This document shows, one piece after another, positions 19,539 through 29,255 of a stretch of DNA of 64,000 nucleotides. The notes below the pieces were generated by a model. It saw only the letters and a program-made list of their open reading frames with translations, was not told the origin of the DNA and made no database searches. Each line of letters opens with the position of its first letter. The first letter of the stretch is position 1. The position numbers and the translations under genes were made by a program. Source of the stretch: Paracrocinitomix mangrovi (GTDB lineage: Bacteria > Bacteroidota > Bacteroidia > Flavobacteriales_D > Crocinitomicaceae); assembly GCF_019740355.2 (NCBI RefSeq), contig NZ_CP091819.1:1736001-1800000 (forward strand). Direction: 5' to 3'.

Positions 19539-20584
19539 GTAAAAACTTACTAGATCCCGAACAAAATAAGAAAGCCAAAAAGAATCTTCTTTGGTTTTTC
19601 ATTATTACAGTAGTCATGTTATTTGCTGGTTTTACCAGTGCGTATTTAGTTGTTAGAGGCTCAGGTTTCTGGGTACAACTTCCAATGCCAAAAGGTTTTG
19701 TTATGAGTACTGTCATGATTGTCCTGAGTAGTATCATGATGTTCATTGCCGTTTATGCTGTAAAAAATGCCAAAGACTCAATTTTAAATTTTTCACTAGG
19801 CGTTGCTTTATTGACCGGAATTGGATTTGGGTATTTTCAGTTTACTGCATTTAATCAAATGATTGAAGACGGAAACAGAATAACTGGACCTATCCTTACT
19901 AACAGTGGAAGATATGGTAACATCTTCAGTTTAACTTATGAAGGAAAATCTTTGAGTTTTGAAAACGAAGAATTCTTTTGGAAAGGTGATAAAATCTCTC
20001 CTGAAATGGAGCAGGATTTAATTGAGCTTGGTGCTATATTGGAAGAAGGAGGAAGAACTAGAACCAATAATTTTGACATTGGTAATTATGGTGCGGGTTG
20101 GATGATGTATTACAAAAATCAACCGGTTACTTACAGCAATAAAATGTTCTTTTTAAATGATCAAGAACTAGATAGAGATCAGCTTTTTGAATTGTACCAG
20201 TTTGGTGAAAACTTACACAACCAAAGAGGTGATTTTACTATGGAAGGTCAATATGGAAAAGACTTTGTGATTGTTTACAATGAGAAAAAATTAGATTATA
20301 AAAACAGAACATTTTTCTTGGATGGCAAACCACTTTCTGCCAAATTAGAAACAGAATTATACGGTGCAAATAACACAGCAAGTTCATTTATTTATGTTTT
20401 TGCAGGAATGCATTTATTGCACTGGCTTGGAGGAATTATCGCCCTATTGGTGGTGTTTATCAGAGGGTTAAAAAAATCTTATACTGCTTCAAATTACCTT
20501 GGTTTAACGCTCGGTGCAAACTACTGGCATTTTTTGGGTATTTTGTGGTTGTATTTGTACGGATTTTTAATTTTTATTCATTAA
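19535..20584 (+). CDS. Cytochrome c oxidase subunit III-like protein with a large repeat insertion
   Basis: A 349 aa protein. Residues 18-105 hold about three membrane helices; residues 284-347 hold two more, including the subunit III motif GMHLLHWLGG. Between them is a soluble insertion of about 170 residues that is not part of normal subunit III. It consists of three similar units beginning at about 126, 184 and 239, each with a YG..., a hydrophobic-Y, and an FF[WL] core. The start is GTG, overlapping cyoE by 4 bp. Another complete subunit III follows. Confidence 0.82.
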   Translation: MSKNLLDPEQNKKAKKNLLWFFIITVVMLFAGFTSAYLVVRGSGFWVQLPMPKGFVMSTVMIVLSSIMMFIAVYAVKNAKDSILNFSLGVALLTGIGFGYFQFTAFNQMIEDGNRITGPILTNSGRYGNIFSLTYEGKSLSFENEEFFWKGDKISPEMEQDLIELGAILEEGGRTRTNNFDIGNYGAGWMMYYKNQPVTYSNKMFFLNDQELDRDQLFELYQFGENLHNQRGDFTMEGQYGKDFVIVYNEKKLDYKNRTFFLDGKPLSAKLETELYGANNTASSFIYVFAGMHLLHWLGGIIALLVVFIRGLKKSYTASNYLGLTLGANYWHFLGILWLYLYGFLIFIH

Positions 20585-20608
20585 ACTTGCACTAATTAAA
20601 ATTGTATT

Positions 20609-21367
20609 ATGGCAGGAGCAGCTTCTACAGAAATCGATTCAGCTACGGCATGGGGAGGCGGACACGAATCACCGTTTAAAGTAAGTTATGGTAAAATGAT
20701 GATGTGGTTTTTCCTAGTGTCAGATGGTTTGACATTTGGAGGACTTTTGTGTGCTTTGGGATATACCAAGTTTACCAACGTCACCGGAGATTGGCCTATG
20801 GGTGAGGAAGTGTTTACACACATTCCTTTTTCACACATGCCGGCACCATTAATTTACGTTGCATTCATGACTTTCGTCTTGATTGTTTCTTCAGTAACTA
20901 TGGTATTAGCGGTAGAAGCCGGTCATAGAATGGACAAAAAGGGAGTTATCAAGTGGTTGTTATGGACAGTTGTTGGTGGTTTGATCTTCTTAGGTTCTCA
21001 GGTTTGGGAGTGGTCAACGTTCATTGCTGGTTATGATGGAATATTAAGTACGTGGCATGATAACGCCACCTTACTTCATAGTCCATACGGAGGAGAGTAT
21101 GAATTAGTTAATCACCACGGCCACGAAATTAAAGAAATGGTCACATATGGCCCTACTTTATATGCAAACTTCTTCTTCTTTATTACAGGTTTCCACGGAT
21201 TCCACGTATTCACGGGAGTATTGTTTAATGCACTTGTTTTACGTAATGTGATTCGCGGCGTATACCACAAAAGAGGACATTATGAAATGGTTGAAAAAGT
21301 TGGTCTTTACTGGCACTTTGTAGACCTTGTTTGGGTATTTGTATTTACCTTCTTTTATCTTGTTTAA
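20609..21367 (+). CDS. Cytochrome c oxidase subunit III
   Basis: A 252 aa membrane protein with the subunit III motif FHGFHVFTG and the C-terminal YWHFVDLVWVFVF. It is part of the heme-copper terminal oxidase and stabilises proton uptake around subunit I. A soluble loop of about 35 residues after the third helix (around HSPYGGEYELV) is somewhat longer than usual. It is followed by subunit IV. Confidence 0.93.
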   Translation: MAGAASTEIDSATAWGGGHESPFKVSYGKMMMWFFLVSDGLTFGGLLCALGYTKFTNVTGDWPMGEEVFTHIPFSHMPAPLIYVAFMTFVLIVSSVTMVLAVEAGHRMDKKGVIKWLLWTVVGGLIFLGSQVWEWSTFIAGYDGILSTWHDNATLLHSPYGGEYELVNHHGHEIKEMVTYGPTLYANFFFFITGFHGFHVFTGVLFNALVLRNVIRGVYHKRGHYEMVEKVGLYWHFVDLVWVFVFTFFYLV

Positions 21368-21392
21368 TTACGATCAATAAAATTTTCAGAAA

Positions 21393-21767
21393 ATGGAAAG
21401 AGACGATATAGTAGAATATTCATTACATGCACACCACTCTGATGAAGAGGGGAAAGCAATCAGAAAGAAAATCTGGTTTGTTACCATTTTATTGTCAGTT
21501 GTAACGATCGTAGAAGTAGCAGTTGGTATTTTCTTCCCTAAAGCAGATGTTTCAACCGGAGCTTGGACAGCCATTAAATTTGGATACATCATTTTAACAT
21601 TAGTTAAAGCCGGATATATCATTATGGTTTTCATGCACCTTGGAGATGAGAACAGAAACCTTAGAAGAATGATTCTTTGGCCATATATGTTGTTCATCTG
21701 TTACCTAATCTTCATCTTATTAACTGAAGCAGGGTACGTACACCAGGTTTGGGAGACATTACACTAA
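21393..21767 (+). CDS. Cytochrome c oxidase subunit IV (prokaryotic type)
   Basis: A 124 aa protein with three membrane segments, matching the small prokaryotic subunit IV family (PF03626). The middle helix contains KAGYIIMVFMHLGDE, a strongly conserved family stretch. It lies between subunit III and a SCO-like gene, consistent with an accessory subunit of the same oxidase. Confidence 0.9.
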   Translation: MERDDIVEYSLHAHHSDEEGKAIRKKIWFVTILLSVVTIVEVAVGIFFPKADVSTGAWTAIKFGYIILTLVKAGYIIMVFMHLGDENRNLRRMILWPYMLFICYLIFILLTEAGYVHQVWETLH

Positions 21768-21781
21768 GCTGCTATTAGCAA

Positions 21782-22513
21782 ATGAGGAAATGGAAAAGGG
21801 TCTTGACGCTCTTATTGATCGTCTGTGGGCCGGGAGCTATCATTTACTATCTTGCTACACACCTTAAGAACAAGTTTATTTCTTTGCCTTATGTAGGTGA
21901 ATGGACTTATGTTTATGATGCTGACAGCAACATTGTTGACAGTACTGCATATGTGATTCCTGATTTTAACCTTACTAGATTTGATGGTACACCGCTTACC
22001 AAAGATTCAATTGAAGGGAAGTTTATTGTGTTGACAACACTGCAAACTCAATGTCCTGATATGGATTCTTGCGGAATAAACTTGTTTCTATTCAACAACA
22101 TCTTTTTTAAGAAATTAGTTAGCAATAAAGACAATTACAGCAATGTGCGTGTCATGTCTATACTTACTGATGTTGAAGGAAATCCTGTTGAAGGTCCAAG
22201 CCAAAAAATCATTGATGAAATGGAACAGTATGACAAGGACTTTTGGTGGCTTACGTACGGTGATCCAACTCCATTTTACTCTTTCATTTATTACGATAGC
22301 ATCTTTAAAACATTACCATCTGTTACTGAAGAAGGTGAAGCAGGTCCTTATGCCTTTATAAATTCACTTGTTTTGATTGATGATCAAGGACACATTAGAG
22401 GTGTAACAGGAGCCAAACGCGATTCAGATATCAGAAACTTTTTTGATCTTTTAAAGGTCCTTAAAAAAGAAGAGTTTGACGCTAAATGGGAAGCAGAACA
22501 TCCCGATTCTTAA
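21782..22513 (+). CDS. SCO1-like protein with a degenerate copper site
   Basis: A 243 aa thioredoxin-fold protein with one N-terminal membrane anchor, homologous to the SCO copper chaperones for oxidase assembly. The usual CxxxC is replaced by QCPDMDSC (five residues between cysteines), and the ligand histidine of the IHS motif is Asn (AFINSLVLID). The QGHIRG tail is conserved. It may therefore act as a thiol protein rather than a copper donor. It ends 4 bp into the convergent lipoprotein gene. Confidence 0.82.
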   Translation: MRKWKRVLTLLLIVCGPGAIIYYLATHLKNKFISLPYVGEWTYVYDADSNIVDSTAYVIPDFNLTRFDGTPLTKDSIEGKFIVLTTLQTQCPDMDSCGINLFLFNNIFFKKLVSNKDNYSNVRVMSILTDVEGNPVEGPSQKIIDEMEQYDKDFWWLTYGDPTPFYSFIYYDSIFKTLPSVTEEGEAGPYAFINSLVLIDDQGHIRGVTGAKRDSDIRNFFDLLKVLKKEEFDAKWEAEHPDS

Positions 22514-23217
22514 TCTAAAAACTCAATTTCCTTCCATCTGTATTGCAGATTATAAGCTGTTCTATTCTGATCAGTTTCACTTTTTGATATTACTGATTGC
22601 ATGCACTTATCATCCAAATTAATCATGATAACTGTTGGAAAAAATTGACTGTTGTACTCCTCTATTGTCAATATCCAACATTCACTATCATTGATCCAAA
22701 CAGCATCTTCTATTGTAACTGCAGGACCCAAAAATAACACCTCCAGTACTCTCCAATCTTTGCTTACTATCTGAACCTGGGTGTCCACTTCCCCACCCGG
22801 ACTCACCAATGTATTTCCTCTTTTTTCAATATTCAATGAATAACTATCTAAATCAATAAACCTATCACCTTTGGGGTTAGTAATAAACAAAGACTGATAC
22901 ATTTTTAACTGATCCACATATTGTAGATTATCCGAAACATCAAACCATTCTTTTGTCATCTTATGGCCGGGCATAAAATTTTGAAAATCATCACTCTTAA
23001 TGTTATGATGAATCACCCATTGCTCAGGCAACAAATGAAAATCCAGTTCAGACCTAAGTTCACATACATCATCAATCAAAACATCCTCACTCACTTTTGA
23101 AGGATTATCATAAGCAATTTCAGGAAGTTGCTCAGGAACGTTAGCTGTATCAGTATCCCCACACGCAGGTATTACAGCCAAACTGATCATCAATAAATAT
23201 CCACCAATCTTTTTCAT
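22510..23217 (-). CDS. Lipoprotein of unknown function
   Basis: A 235 aa protein with signal peptide and lipobox (AVIPAC, then GDTD). The mature part is acidic with several Trp residues and no motif I recognise. It is inserted on the opposite strand between two SCO-like genes and overlaps the upstream one tail to tail by 4 bp. Confidence 0.72.
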   Translation of the reverse strand: MKKIGGYLLMISLAVIPACGDTDTANVPEQLPEIAYDNPSKVSEDVLIDDVCELRSELDFHLLPEQWVIHHNIKSDDFQNFMPGHKMTKEWFDVSDNLQYVDQLKMYQSLFITNPKGDRFIDLDSYSLNIEKRGNTLVSPGGEVDTQVQIVSKDWRVLEVLFLGPAVTIEDAVWINDSECWILTIEEYNSQFFPTVIMINLDDKCMQSVISKSETDQNRTAYNLQYRWKEIEFLD

Positions 23218-23285
23218 GAAGCCATCATTTACCCTTCAAAAAACATTAATTTTGCACCACTAAACAAAGATTGAAACCTTATTCT

Positions 23286-23951
23286 ATGAAGTATTTATTT
23301 TCTGCATTTGTTTTGCTGATATTCGTTTCATGTGGTTCAAATGAATCTGATGAAAGCGGCGAACAAAACACCTACGAACCTTTGCCTTATATAGGTCAGC
23401 ATGACGCTTTTATAACCACTGAAAACGGAACAGAAAAATGGGATACAATCTACTACACAATTCCAAAATTTGAATTCATAAACCAGGATTGCGTTACTGT
23501 AAACAATGAAACTGTAAAAGGACATGTATATGTAGCTAATTTCTTTTTCACTTCATGCCCTTCAATTTGTCCTGCTATGATGGAACAAATGAAAAGATTA
23601 CAGGAAATGACTGCTGATGTAGATGAGTTAATCATTTTAAGTCATACAATTGATCCTGACAGAGACAGTATAGGCAAACTGAACCAATTTATTGCTGATA
23701 AAGAAATTGATACACACAACTGGCACTTTTTGTACAACGAAAGAGAATACGTTCACTTTATTGCAAGAGAAGGTTATTTACTAAGTGCTAATAAAGATGA
23801 CAATGCAGATGGTGGATTTATCCACTCAGACTTTTTTACCTTAGTTGACAGAGAAGGACACATTAGAGGTATGTATCAAGGAACAGTAACAGAAGAAGTA
23901 GACAAACTAGCAGAAGACATTAAAAAACTAATTAAAAATGAGTACAACTAA
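23286..23951 (+). CDS. SCO1/SenC-type copper chaperone
   Basis: A 221 aa lipoprotein (LIFVSCGSN). It has the intact copper-binding TSCPSICP (CxxxC) and the distal histidine in FIHSDFF, followed by REGHIRG. It delivers copper to the CuA centre of cytochrome c oxidase. I choose the ATG at 23286 over an upstream TTG. The DUF420 gene overlaps its 3' end by 14 bp. Confidence 0.92.
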   Translation: MKYLFSAFVLLIFVSCGSNESDESGEQNTYEPLPYIGQHDAFITTENGTEKWDTIYYTIPKFEFINQDCVTVNNETVKGHVYVANFFFTSCPSICPAMMEQMKRLQEMTADVDELIILSHTIDPDRDSIGKLNQFIADKEIDTHNWHFLYNEREYVHFIAREGYLLSANKDDNADGGFIHSDFFTLVDREGHIRGMYQGTVTEEVDKLAEDIKKLIKNEYN

Positions 23952-24504
23952 ATCGGTAGAGCAAAAATTCAAACCACTTGTAATTGTATTATCAATTGTC
24001 ATACCGGCAGTTGTTGCCATATTATTTAACGTATCAATTGAAGGCGTTGATTTATCATTTTTACCACCTGTTTATGCTGGTATCAATGGGTTGACTGCTA
24101 TTTTACTTATAGCCGCCGTGGTATCTGTTAAAAAAGGAAACATTCAACGTCATCAAAAATTGATGTTTACAGCCATTATTTGTTCTCTTTTGTTTTTAGT
24201 AATGTATGTGGCCTATCACATTACTTCTGAGAGTACTTTGTATGGAGATGCAGACCATAATGGGATTAGATCTGCAGCTGAATTAGCTACAGTAGGCTTC
24301 TCTTATTATATCTACACCTTTATTTTATTATCACACATCTTATTGAGTTTGGCAGTGTTGCCTTTGGTGATGATGACTTATTTAAAAGGATGGGCAGACA
24401 ACAGAGTATCTCATAGAAAATGGGCGAAAATTACTTTCCCAATTTGGTTGTATGTAGCTGTAACAGGTGTAGTGGTTTACTTTATGATCAGTCCTTATTA
24501 TTAG
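23938..24504 (+). CDS. DUF420 membrane protein
   Basis: A 188 aa protein with five membrane helices. KKGNIQRHQKLM and HRKWAKITFPIWLYVAVTG match the DUF420 family, which accompanies SCO and oxidase genes in many bacteria. Conserved His residues suggest a role in heme or copper handling during oxidase assembly, but this is unproven. Its stop codon overlaps the stop of the convergent OMP gene by 4 bp. Confidence 0.88.
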   Translation: MSTTKSVEQKFKPLVIVLSIVIPAVVAILFNVSIEGVDLSFLPPVYAGINGLTAILLIAAVVSVKKGNIQRHQKLMFTAIICSLLFLVMYVAYHITSESTLYGDADHNGIRSAAELATVGFSYYIYTFILLSHILLSLAVLPLVMMTYLKGWADNRVSHRKWAKITFPIWLYVAVTGVVVYFMISPYY

Positions 24505-25331
24505 TGGAAAGGAGCTCCAAAATCACAAATTCCTCTTTTGAAAGGCTTAAATGTGATCATTATACCATAGAATGAATACCAATCTTTATTGGTTGATGTT
24601 CCTCTATTGAACCCAGTTCTTGACACACCATCCAAACTAGGATTTGATAAATCACCGGCAATCGGACCGTTTTCTGCTCTCAGTAAATCTGCGTCTACAT
24701 AATTACCTGAAACATCATCTAAATAATCTGTGAATGTTTTGCGTATACCGTATTCTACTGAGATGGCTAACCTTTCTCTGATATTGAATTTCATACCAAT
24801 CCCAAGAGGAATTGAAATTTGATTTAAACTGTATCTGTTTCTGTCAGATAAAGATGTACCCTGCCCTTCTGTACCTAAAGACTGTAATTCAATTTCGTTC
24901 CCTTGATAATCAGTTTTAGGATTCATTCTGAAGTAGGCCAATTCATAAAACAAATAAGGTGTAAAAGGATACTTCATATCGTTGATTCGATAATTCAATA
25001 AATGAATTTCAACTCCGGCGGCTAATTCAAAAATGGAAGATCTAAAGTTTAGGTTTCTATTTACTTCTTGTGATTCATTAGATCTGGCATCATCTCCCCA
25101 AACATTACCATAAGTACCTGTAAATCTCAATGAAGCTCTATTAGATAAGTTATATCTCACAATTGCTCCAAAAGCAGGCTTGCTGTATACAAAGTGTTTG
25201 TATTGGTTTAAATCACCAATGTAATAAGAACCACCACCCATAAAGCCCATTTCAAAACGCGCTTTGAATCTTTGCTGAGCCATACCATTGGTCAGCACCA
25301 AAAGGGAAAATAATACAATCAGGTTTCTCAT
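24501..25331 (-). CDS. Outer-membrane beta-barrel protein (DUF6089-like)
   Basis: A 276 aa protein with signal peptide (LVLTNGMAQ) and an eight-stranded barrel pattern. Key stretches are GGGSYYIGDLN, FELAAGVEIHL and the turn SVEYGIRKTFTDYLDDVSG. It is one of two tandem paralogues and probably an OmpA-like structural barrel. Confidence 0.78.
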   Translation of the reverse strand: MRNLIVLFSLLVLTNGMAQQRFKARFEMGFMGGGSYYIGDLNQYKHFVYSKPAFGAIVRYNLSNRASLRFTGTYGNVWGDDARSNESQEVNRNLNFRSSIFELAAGVEIHLLNYRINDMKYPFTPYLFYELAYFRMNPKTDYQGNEIELQSLGTEGQGTSLSDRNRYSLNQISIPLGIGMKFNIRERLAISVEYGIRKTFTDYLDDVSGNYVDADLLRAENGPIAGDLSNPSLDGVSRTGFNRGTSTNKDWYSFYGIMITFKPFKRGICDFGAPFH

Positions 25332-25348
25332 TACAAGTTCAAAAATAA

Positions 25349-26266
25349 CTAGAACTTTGGAATATACGTTTGTCCTTTAGTAAAACGGTAATGAACAGAG
25401 AATATTGCAAACATGTAGGCATCATTGTAATTAGGATTACCTCTTTGCTTGTAATTTACTAAACCATTGTCAAATTCAGTTACTCCGGTCCACCCTAAAT
25501 TAGGATCCAGAGATCTGTCTTGCAATTCAAGTGCCACAGGATCTGTAAAAGAACCCGGCTTGTAATAAGTAGTGCTTACATCATCAATATAATCAGACAA
25601 TGTATATCTCACAGATAATTCAAATCCTAATGACCATTGTGAGGTAATAAGATACTTAGCCCCAATTCCAATAGGGAAATTCATGGTAATTCTTTTGTAA
25701 GGTTCAGGTCTGCCCATCATTCCTTGCCCTTCAGTGTGCAAAGGTTGTAATGCCACCCAGTTTCCGTTGTACTTAGCTTTTGGATTAAACATGGTCATCC
25801 CCATTCCCAATGAAACATAAGGCATAATGGTAAATGTTCTATTACCGTAAATTCCTGAAATCTTATATCTGTGTGAAATTCTTTCTTCCCAAGGATACCA
25901 CTGACCAACCACAGACCAATCACCGATCATTGATCTAAAATGCAGATTTCTATTGTTTCTGATCAAATTTTTAGTTGTTGCATCATCACCATTTAAATAT
26001 CCCCAAACAACAGATGTTTTTACAGAAAATGCAGGTGTGATGGTAAACTTGTATCCAAGTTCTATTGCGGGTCTTGTTGATCTACCTCTAAGATCCTTGA
26101 AATAGTGCGTACCAATACCCTTTGCTCCCCCTAAATCTCCGAGGAAGTTTGAAACTCCTACACCAAAGTTCACCTCATGACGTACAAAGCGCCATTGCTG
26201 AGCATTCAGTGAAAAAGTTGCCAAAAAAAGCAATATGACAAATAGTAGCCTTTTCATTTTAACCAA
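25349..26266 (-). CDS. Outer-membrane beta-barrel protein (DUF6089-like), paralogue
   Basis: A 305 aa protein with signal peptide (FLATFSLNAQ), homologous to the following gene. It shares GVSNFLGDLGG, the LQ.L.TEGQG segment and VRYTLSDYIDDVS. The two genes are 17 bp apart and surely one transcript. Role unknown beyond an outer-membrane location. Confidence 0.78.
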   Translation of the reverse strand: MVKMKRLLFVILLFLATFSLNAQQWRFVRHEVNFGVGVSNFLGDLGGAKGIGTHYFKDLRGRSTRPAIELGYKFTITPAFSVKTSVVWGYLNGDDATTKNLIRNNRNLHFRSMIGDWSVVGQWYPWEERISHRYKISGIYGNRTFTIMPYVSLGMGMTMFNPKAKYNGNWVALQPLHTEGQGMMGRPEPYKRITMNFPIGIGAKYLITSQWSLGFELSVRYTLSDYIDDVSTTYYKPGSFTDPVALELQDRSLDPNLGWTGVTEFDNGLVNYKQRGNPNYNDAYMFAIFSVHYRFTKGQTYIPKF

Positions 26267-26343
26267 GTTCTACGAGAATCGAGTTAAAAGGTTAAGGCAA
26301 AGTTAGGTGAGAATAGATGGCTCTATATTTAATTTCGATAAAA

Positions 26344-27123
26344 TCAAGCCATTAATCGTTGAGTAAGCAAGATAAAATCCTGAACTGAAAGATGTTCAGG
26401 GCGTTTTTGAAAAAAGTCGTCTGTAGTGTCAATACTAGAATTTAATTCAGAAATAATTTGCTTTAAGCTATTGCGTAATGTCTTTCTTCTTTGATTAAAA
26501 GCTGCTTTTACCACTCTGATAAACATCTTTTCATCACATGGTAATTCATTTACCCCATTTCTTGTCAATCTGATTACTCCGGACTTCACTTTTGGAGGTG
26601 GAATAAATACGTGCTCATCTACCGTGAATAAATACTCAACATCATACCAGGCTTGAATTAACACTGAGATTATTCCATACTTTTTTGAACCGGGTTTTTC
26701 TGCAACACGTTCAGCCACTTCTTTTTGAAACATGCCAACCACCAAAGGAATATGATCCTTGAAATCAACTACTTTAAATAAAATTTGGGATGAAATGTTA
26801 TACGGAAAGTTACCAACTACAGCAAAAGGTTCATCAAATAATTGAGTGGGATCAGATTTTAAAAAATCAGCAAAGTGAATCTTTCCATTTAATTGGGTAT
26901 AGTTTTGATAAAGATAATCCACAGATTCTTCATCAATCTCCATTACATGAACATCAAAATCTTCTTTATCTAACAAGTATTTTGTCAATGCTCCTGTTCC
27001 GGGACCAATTTCCAAAATGTGTTTAGGACAATTATCTACAAAGATGTTATCAGCAATTCTGACACATACACTTTCATCTTTTAAAAAGTGCTGACCTAAG
27101 TGTTTTTTTGGTCTTACTGACAT
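26344..27123 (-). CDS. rsmA: 16S rRNA (adenine1518-N6/adenine1519-N6)-dimethyltransferase
   Basis: A 259 aa SAM-dependent enzyme (KsgA) that dimethylates two adenosines near the 3' end of 16S rRNA, a late check in 30S assembly. HLGQHFLKD, the SAM loop EIGPGTGALT and the catalytic NFPYNIS are all present. It directly follows the DUF4286 gene with no gap. Confidence 0.96.
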   Translation of the reverse strand: MSVRPKKHLGQHFLKDESVCVRIADNIFVDNCPKHILEIGPGTGALTKYLLDKEDFDVHVMEIDEESVDYLYQNYTQLNGKIHFADFLKSDPTQLFDEPFAVVGNFPYNISSQILFKVVDFKDHIPLVVGMFQKEVAERVAEKPGSKKYGIISVLIQAWYDVEYLFTVDEHVFIPPPKVKSGVIRLTRNGVNELPCDEKMFIRVVKAAFNQRRKTLRNSLKQIISELNSSIDTTDDFFQKRPEHLSVQDFILLTQRLMA

Positions 27124-27432
27124 TTAAAATGTTTTATCTACGCGCAATAATGTGCGGAAAGCCACGAATTTACCTTCGTATCTCTTGTGATGATCTAATT
27201 GCAATTTTGGAGCATGCTCTTGTTGATACTTTTCAAGCGTCTCCATATCCTTGCATAAATATTGAATTGAATAAGACATTCCGCCTTCTTCTTCCGCCAG
27301 GATTCTTGAAAATCTAGCTTCCAAAAACAAACCGGTATCCATTACATCTTTGATATGCACATCTGACATCCAATCAAACCAATCTTGATGAACATCTGAA
27401 TCAATATTTACTGTTACGTTATATATTATCAT
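27124..27432 (-). CDS. DUF4286 protein
   Basis: A 102 aa protein that fits the small DUF4286 family, with MIIYNVTVNID at the start, WFDWM..VHI and the EGKFVAFRTLLR end. Function unknown; a ferredoxin-like fold is likely. It is coupled to the TPR gene upstream (4 bp overlap) and abuts rsmA. Confidence 0.85.
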   Translation of the reverse strand: MIIYNVTVNIDSDVHQDWFDWMSDVHIKDVMDTGLFLEARFSRILAEEEGGMSYSIQYLCKDMETLEKYQQEHAPKLQLDHHKRYEGKFVAFRTLLRVDKTF

Positions 27433-29255
27433 TGGATTTCTTCTTGATTATATCGCGCTCGGGCCTCTGCAGTATACAAACTCCCTTTAAAGTCGAACAA
27501 TATCTTTTTATAATATTCTTTTGCCTTTTCCCTGTTCTTTAGTCTGTAGTCGTAGATCTGAGCAATTCTAAAGGCCGCATCATCCCCTAAAATATCATGT
27601 GCATACGAACTTACCACAACATCATACAATTCAATTGCTTTTTCCCAGTTTTGCATTTCTTCATAAATCTCCGCCTTTTTAAAAAGTACTTCATCAGCTA
27701 AAGAATGGAAAGGATATTTTTTTTCTAAACTATCTAATATTGCCAGTGCTTGTTGATACTTGTTTTGTTGTAAAAGCAAATCTGCATTGGCAAACATTTG
27801 AACCGGCGCCTGTGTAGTATCAATTCCTAAATTATCCTGCAATAAAAGAGACAACTGCATGGCATCATTGGCAATCAATTTACTGGTAGATGCTTTTAAA
27901 ACATCCAACTGTGCTTTTGCATATTCAAACTCTCCGTCATAATAAAACACCTTGGCATTTTTGTACTTTGCCTCATGCCCTATTACATCTTCTGAAAAGT
28001 CTTTTTCAACTTGCATGTACAATAAACTTGCATCCCAAATTCTGTCAGACACCACGTAAACATCTCCCAATAAAATTTTCAGTTCTGCTTTTCTAATGGC
28101 AGGTAAAGGAAGTGCCAAACCTTCTTTAATCAAGGCTTCAGACTTATCTGTTTCACTTAAATAAAAGGCATAAATTTCTGCTAATTGCATCATGATTCCC
28201 AATGTCTTTGGGGATTTTCCTAAATTCTGCAAAGCCGCTTCAAAATCTGCCGCAACAGTTTCTAAATCTGCTTTTGTATAAGATTTTTCTTGTGTAATTT
28301 GAATAAAACCAAGGTTGAGTTTTCGCTCAGTTGCCATTACATAATAAGGTGAAGTTTCTCCCAAATCAATTACATACTGATAACCTTTTGACGCAGAAGT
28401 ATAGCTGTTGTTCACCTCACAAACTTCTGCCACTTCAAAAACTCTTTTACCTTGCATGTTCAGCCTTTTATCCAAAGCCTTAGCCTGAATAATGGCTCCC
28501 GGAAACTCCTTTTTGTGCAGGTAAAACCAAATCAACATCTCACTGTAATACTCCTTATCCGGATTTTTTTGAACGCGGGTAAGCAATTCTACTTTCAACA
28601 TTTCAACCAGGTCTTCGTCCTCTTCAAAATCAATAACCCTTGAAAGGTAAGTTTGAACTGTACGGATGTAGTTTTTACTGTATTCAAGCAAATTGAGGTA
28701 TTCGGCAATCATTTTATCCGGCTGCTTTAAAAGCGAATAAATCTCTGCCATTTCCAATTGAAACTGATATCCGTTTTTGATGAGCTTTCTTCCTTTGAGA
28801 TAAGTTTCAAGGGCGTATTCGTTCTTCCCTCTTACTTTAAAAGCCTTACCAAGCGCCAGTACTCTACTTTGAATAGCGCCCATTTCGTTGATCATGTTTT
28901 CGTAAAGCTTGTTAGCTTCTTCTTGTCTATCGGTTTCTTCATAAACCTGACCCAACATGAATTGCACCTCAATGTCAAAAGGATCTAATTTGATTTGCTT
29001 TTCACAAAGCTTTTCTGCCTCTTCGTACTTTTTTTGATAAAATAGACAGAGATAGTACTTTTCAAAGTAAACACTGTGCTTGTACTTTTTGTAAGCCTTT
29101 TTGTAGTACTCTTCAGCCTTGTCGTACTCACCTTTGTTATAATAATGATCAGCCAGTTTAGTGTCATTATCCATTGGCTGGGCATAAACACTATTGTTTA
29201 CTGATAAAAATACCAGTAACAAAAAGAACAATATTTTATGCTGGCTGAGCTTCAC
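27429..29255 (-). CDS. Tetratricopeptide-repeat protein, secreted
   Basis: A 608 aa protein with a signal peptide (FLSVNNSVYAQ) and many TPR-like helical pairs, clearest at residues 35-100 (YNKGEYDKAEEYYKKAY) and near the C-terminus (WEKAIELYDVVV, KNREKAKEYYKKIL). Such proteins are periplasmic scaffolds. It overlaps the upstream lipoprotein gene by 20 bp and the downstream DUF4286 gene by 4 bp. Confidence 0.85.
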   Translation of the reverse strand: MKLSQHKILFFLLLVFLSVNNSVYAQPMDNDTKLADHYYNKGEYDKAEEYYKKAYKKYKHSVYFEKYYLCLFYQKKYEEAEKLCEKQIKLDPFDIEVQFMLGQVYEETDRQEEANKLYENMINEMGAIQSRVLALGKAFKVRGKNEYALETYLKGRKLIKNGYQFQLEMAEIYSLLKQPDKMIAEYLNLLEYSKNYIRTVQTYLSRVIDFEEDEDLVEMLKVELLTRVQKNPDKEYYSEMLIWFYLHKKEFPGAIIQAKALDKRLNMQGKRVFEVAEVCEVNNSYTSASKGYQYVIDLGETSPYYVMATERKLNLGFIQITQEKSYTKADLETVAADFEAALQNLGKSPKTLGIMMQLAEIYAFYLSETDKSEALIKEGLALPLPAIRKAELKILLGDVYVVSDRIWDASLLYMQVEKDFSEDVIGHEAKYKNAKVFYYDGEFEYAKAQLDVLKASTSKLIANDAMQLSLLLQDNLGIDTTQAPVQMFANADLLLQQNKYQQALAILDSLEKKYPFHSLADEVLFKKAEIYEEMQNWEKAIELYDVVVSSYAHDILGDDAAFRIAQIYDYRLKNREKAKEYYKKILFDFKGSLYTAEARARYNQEEIQ

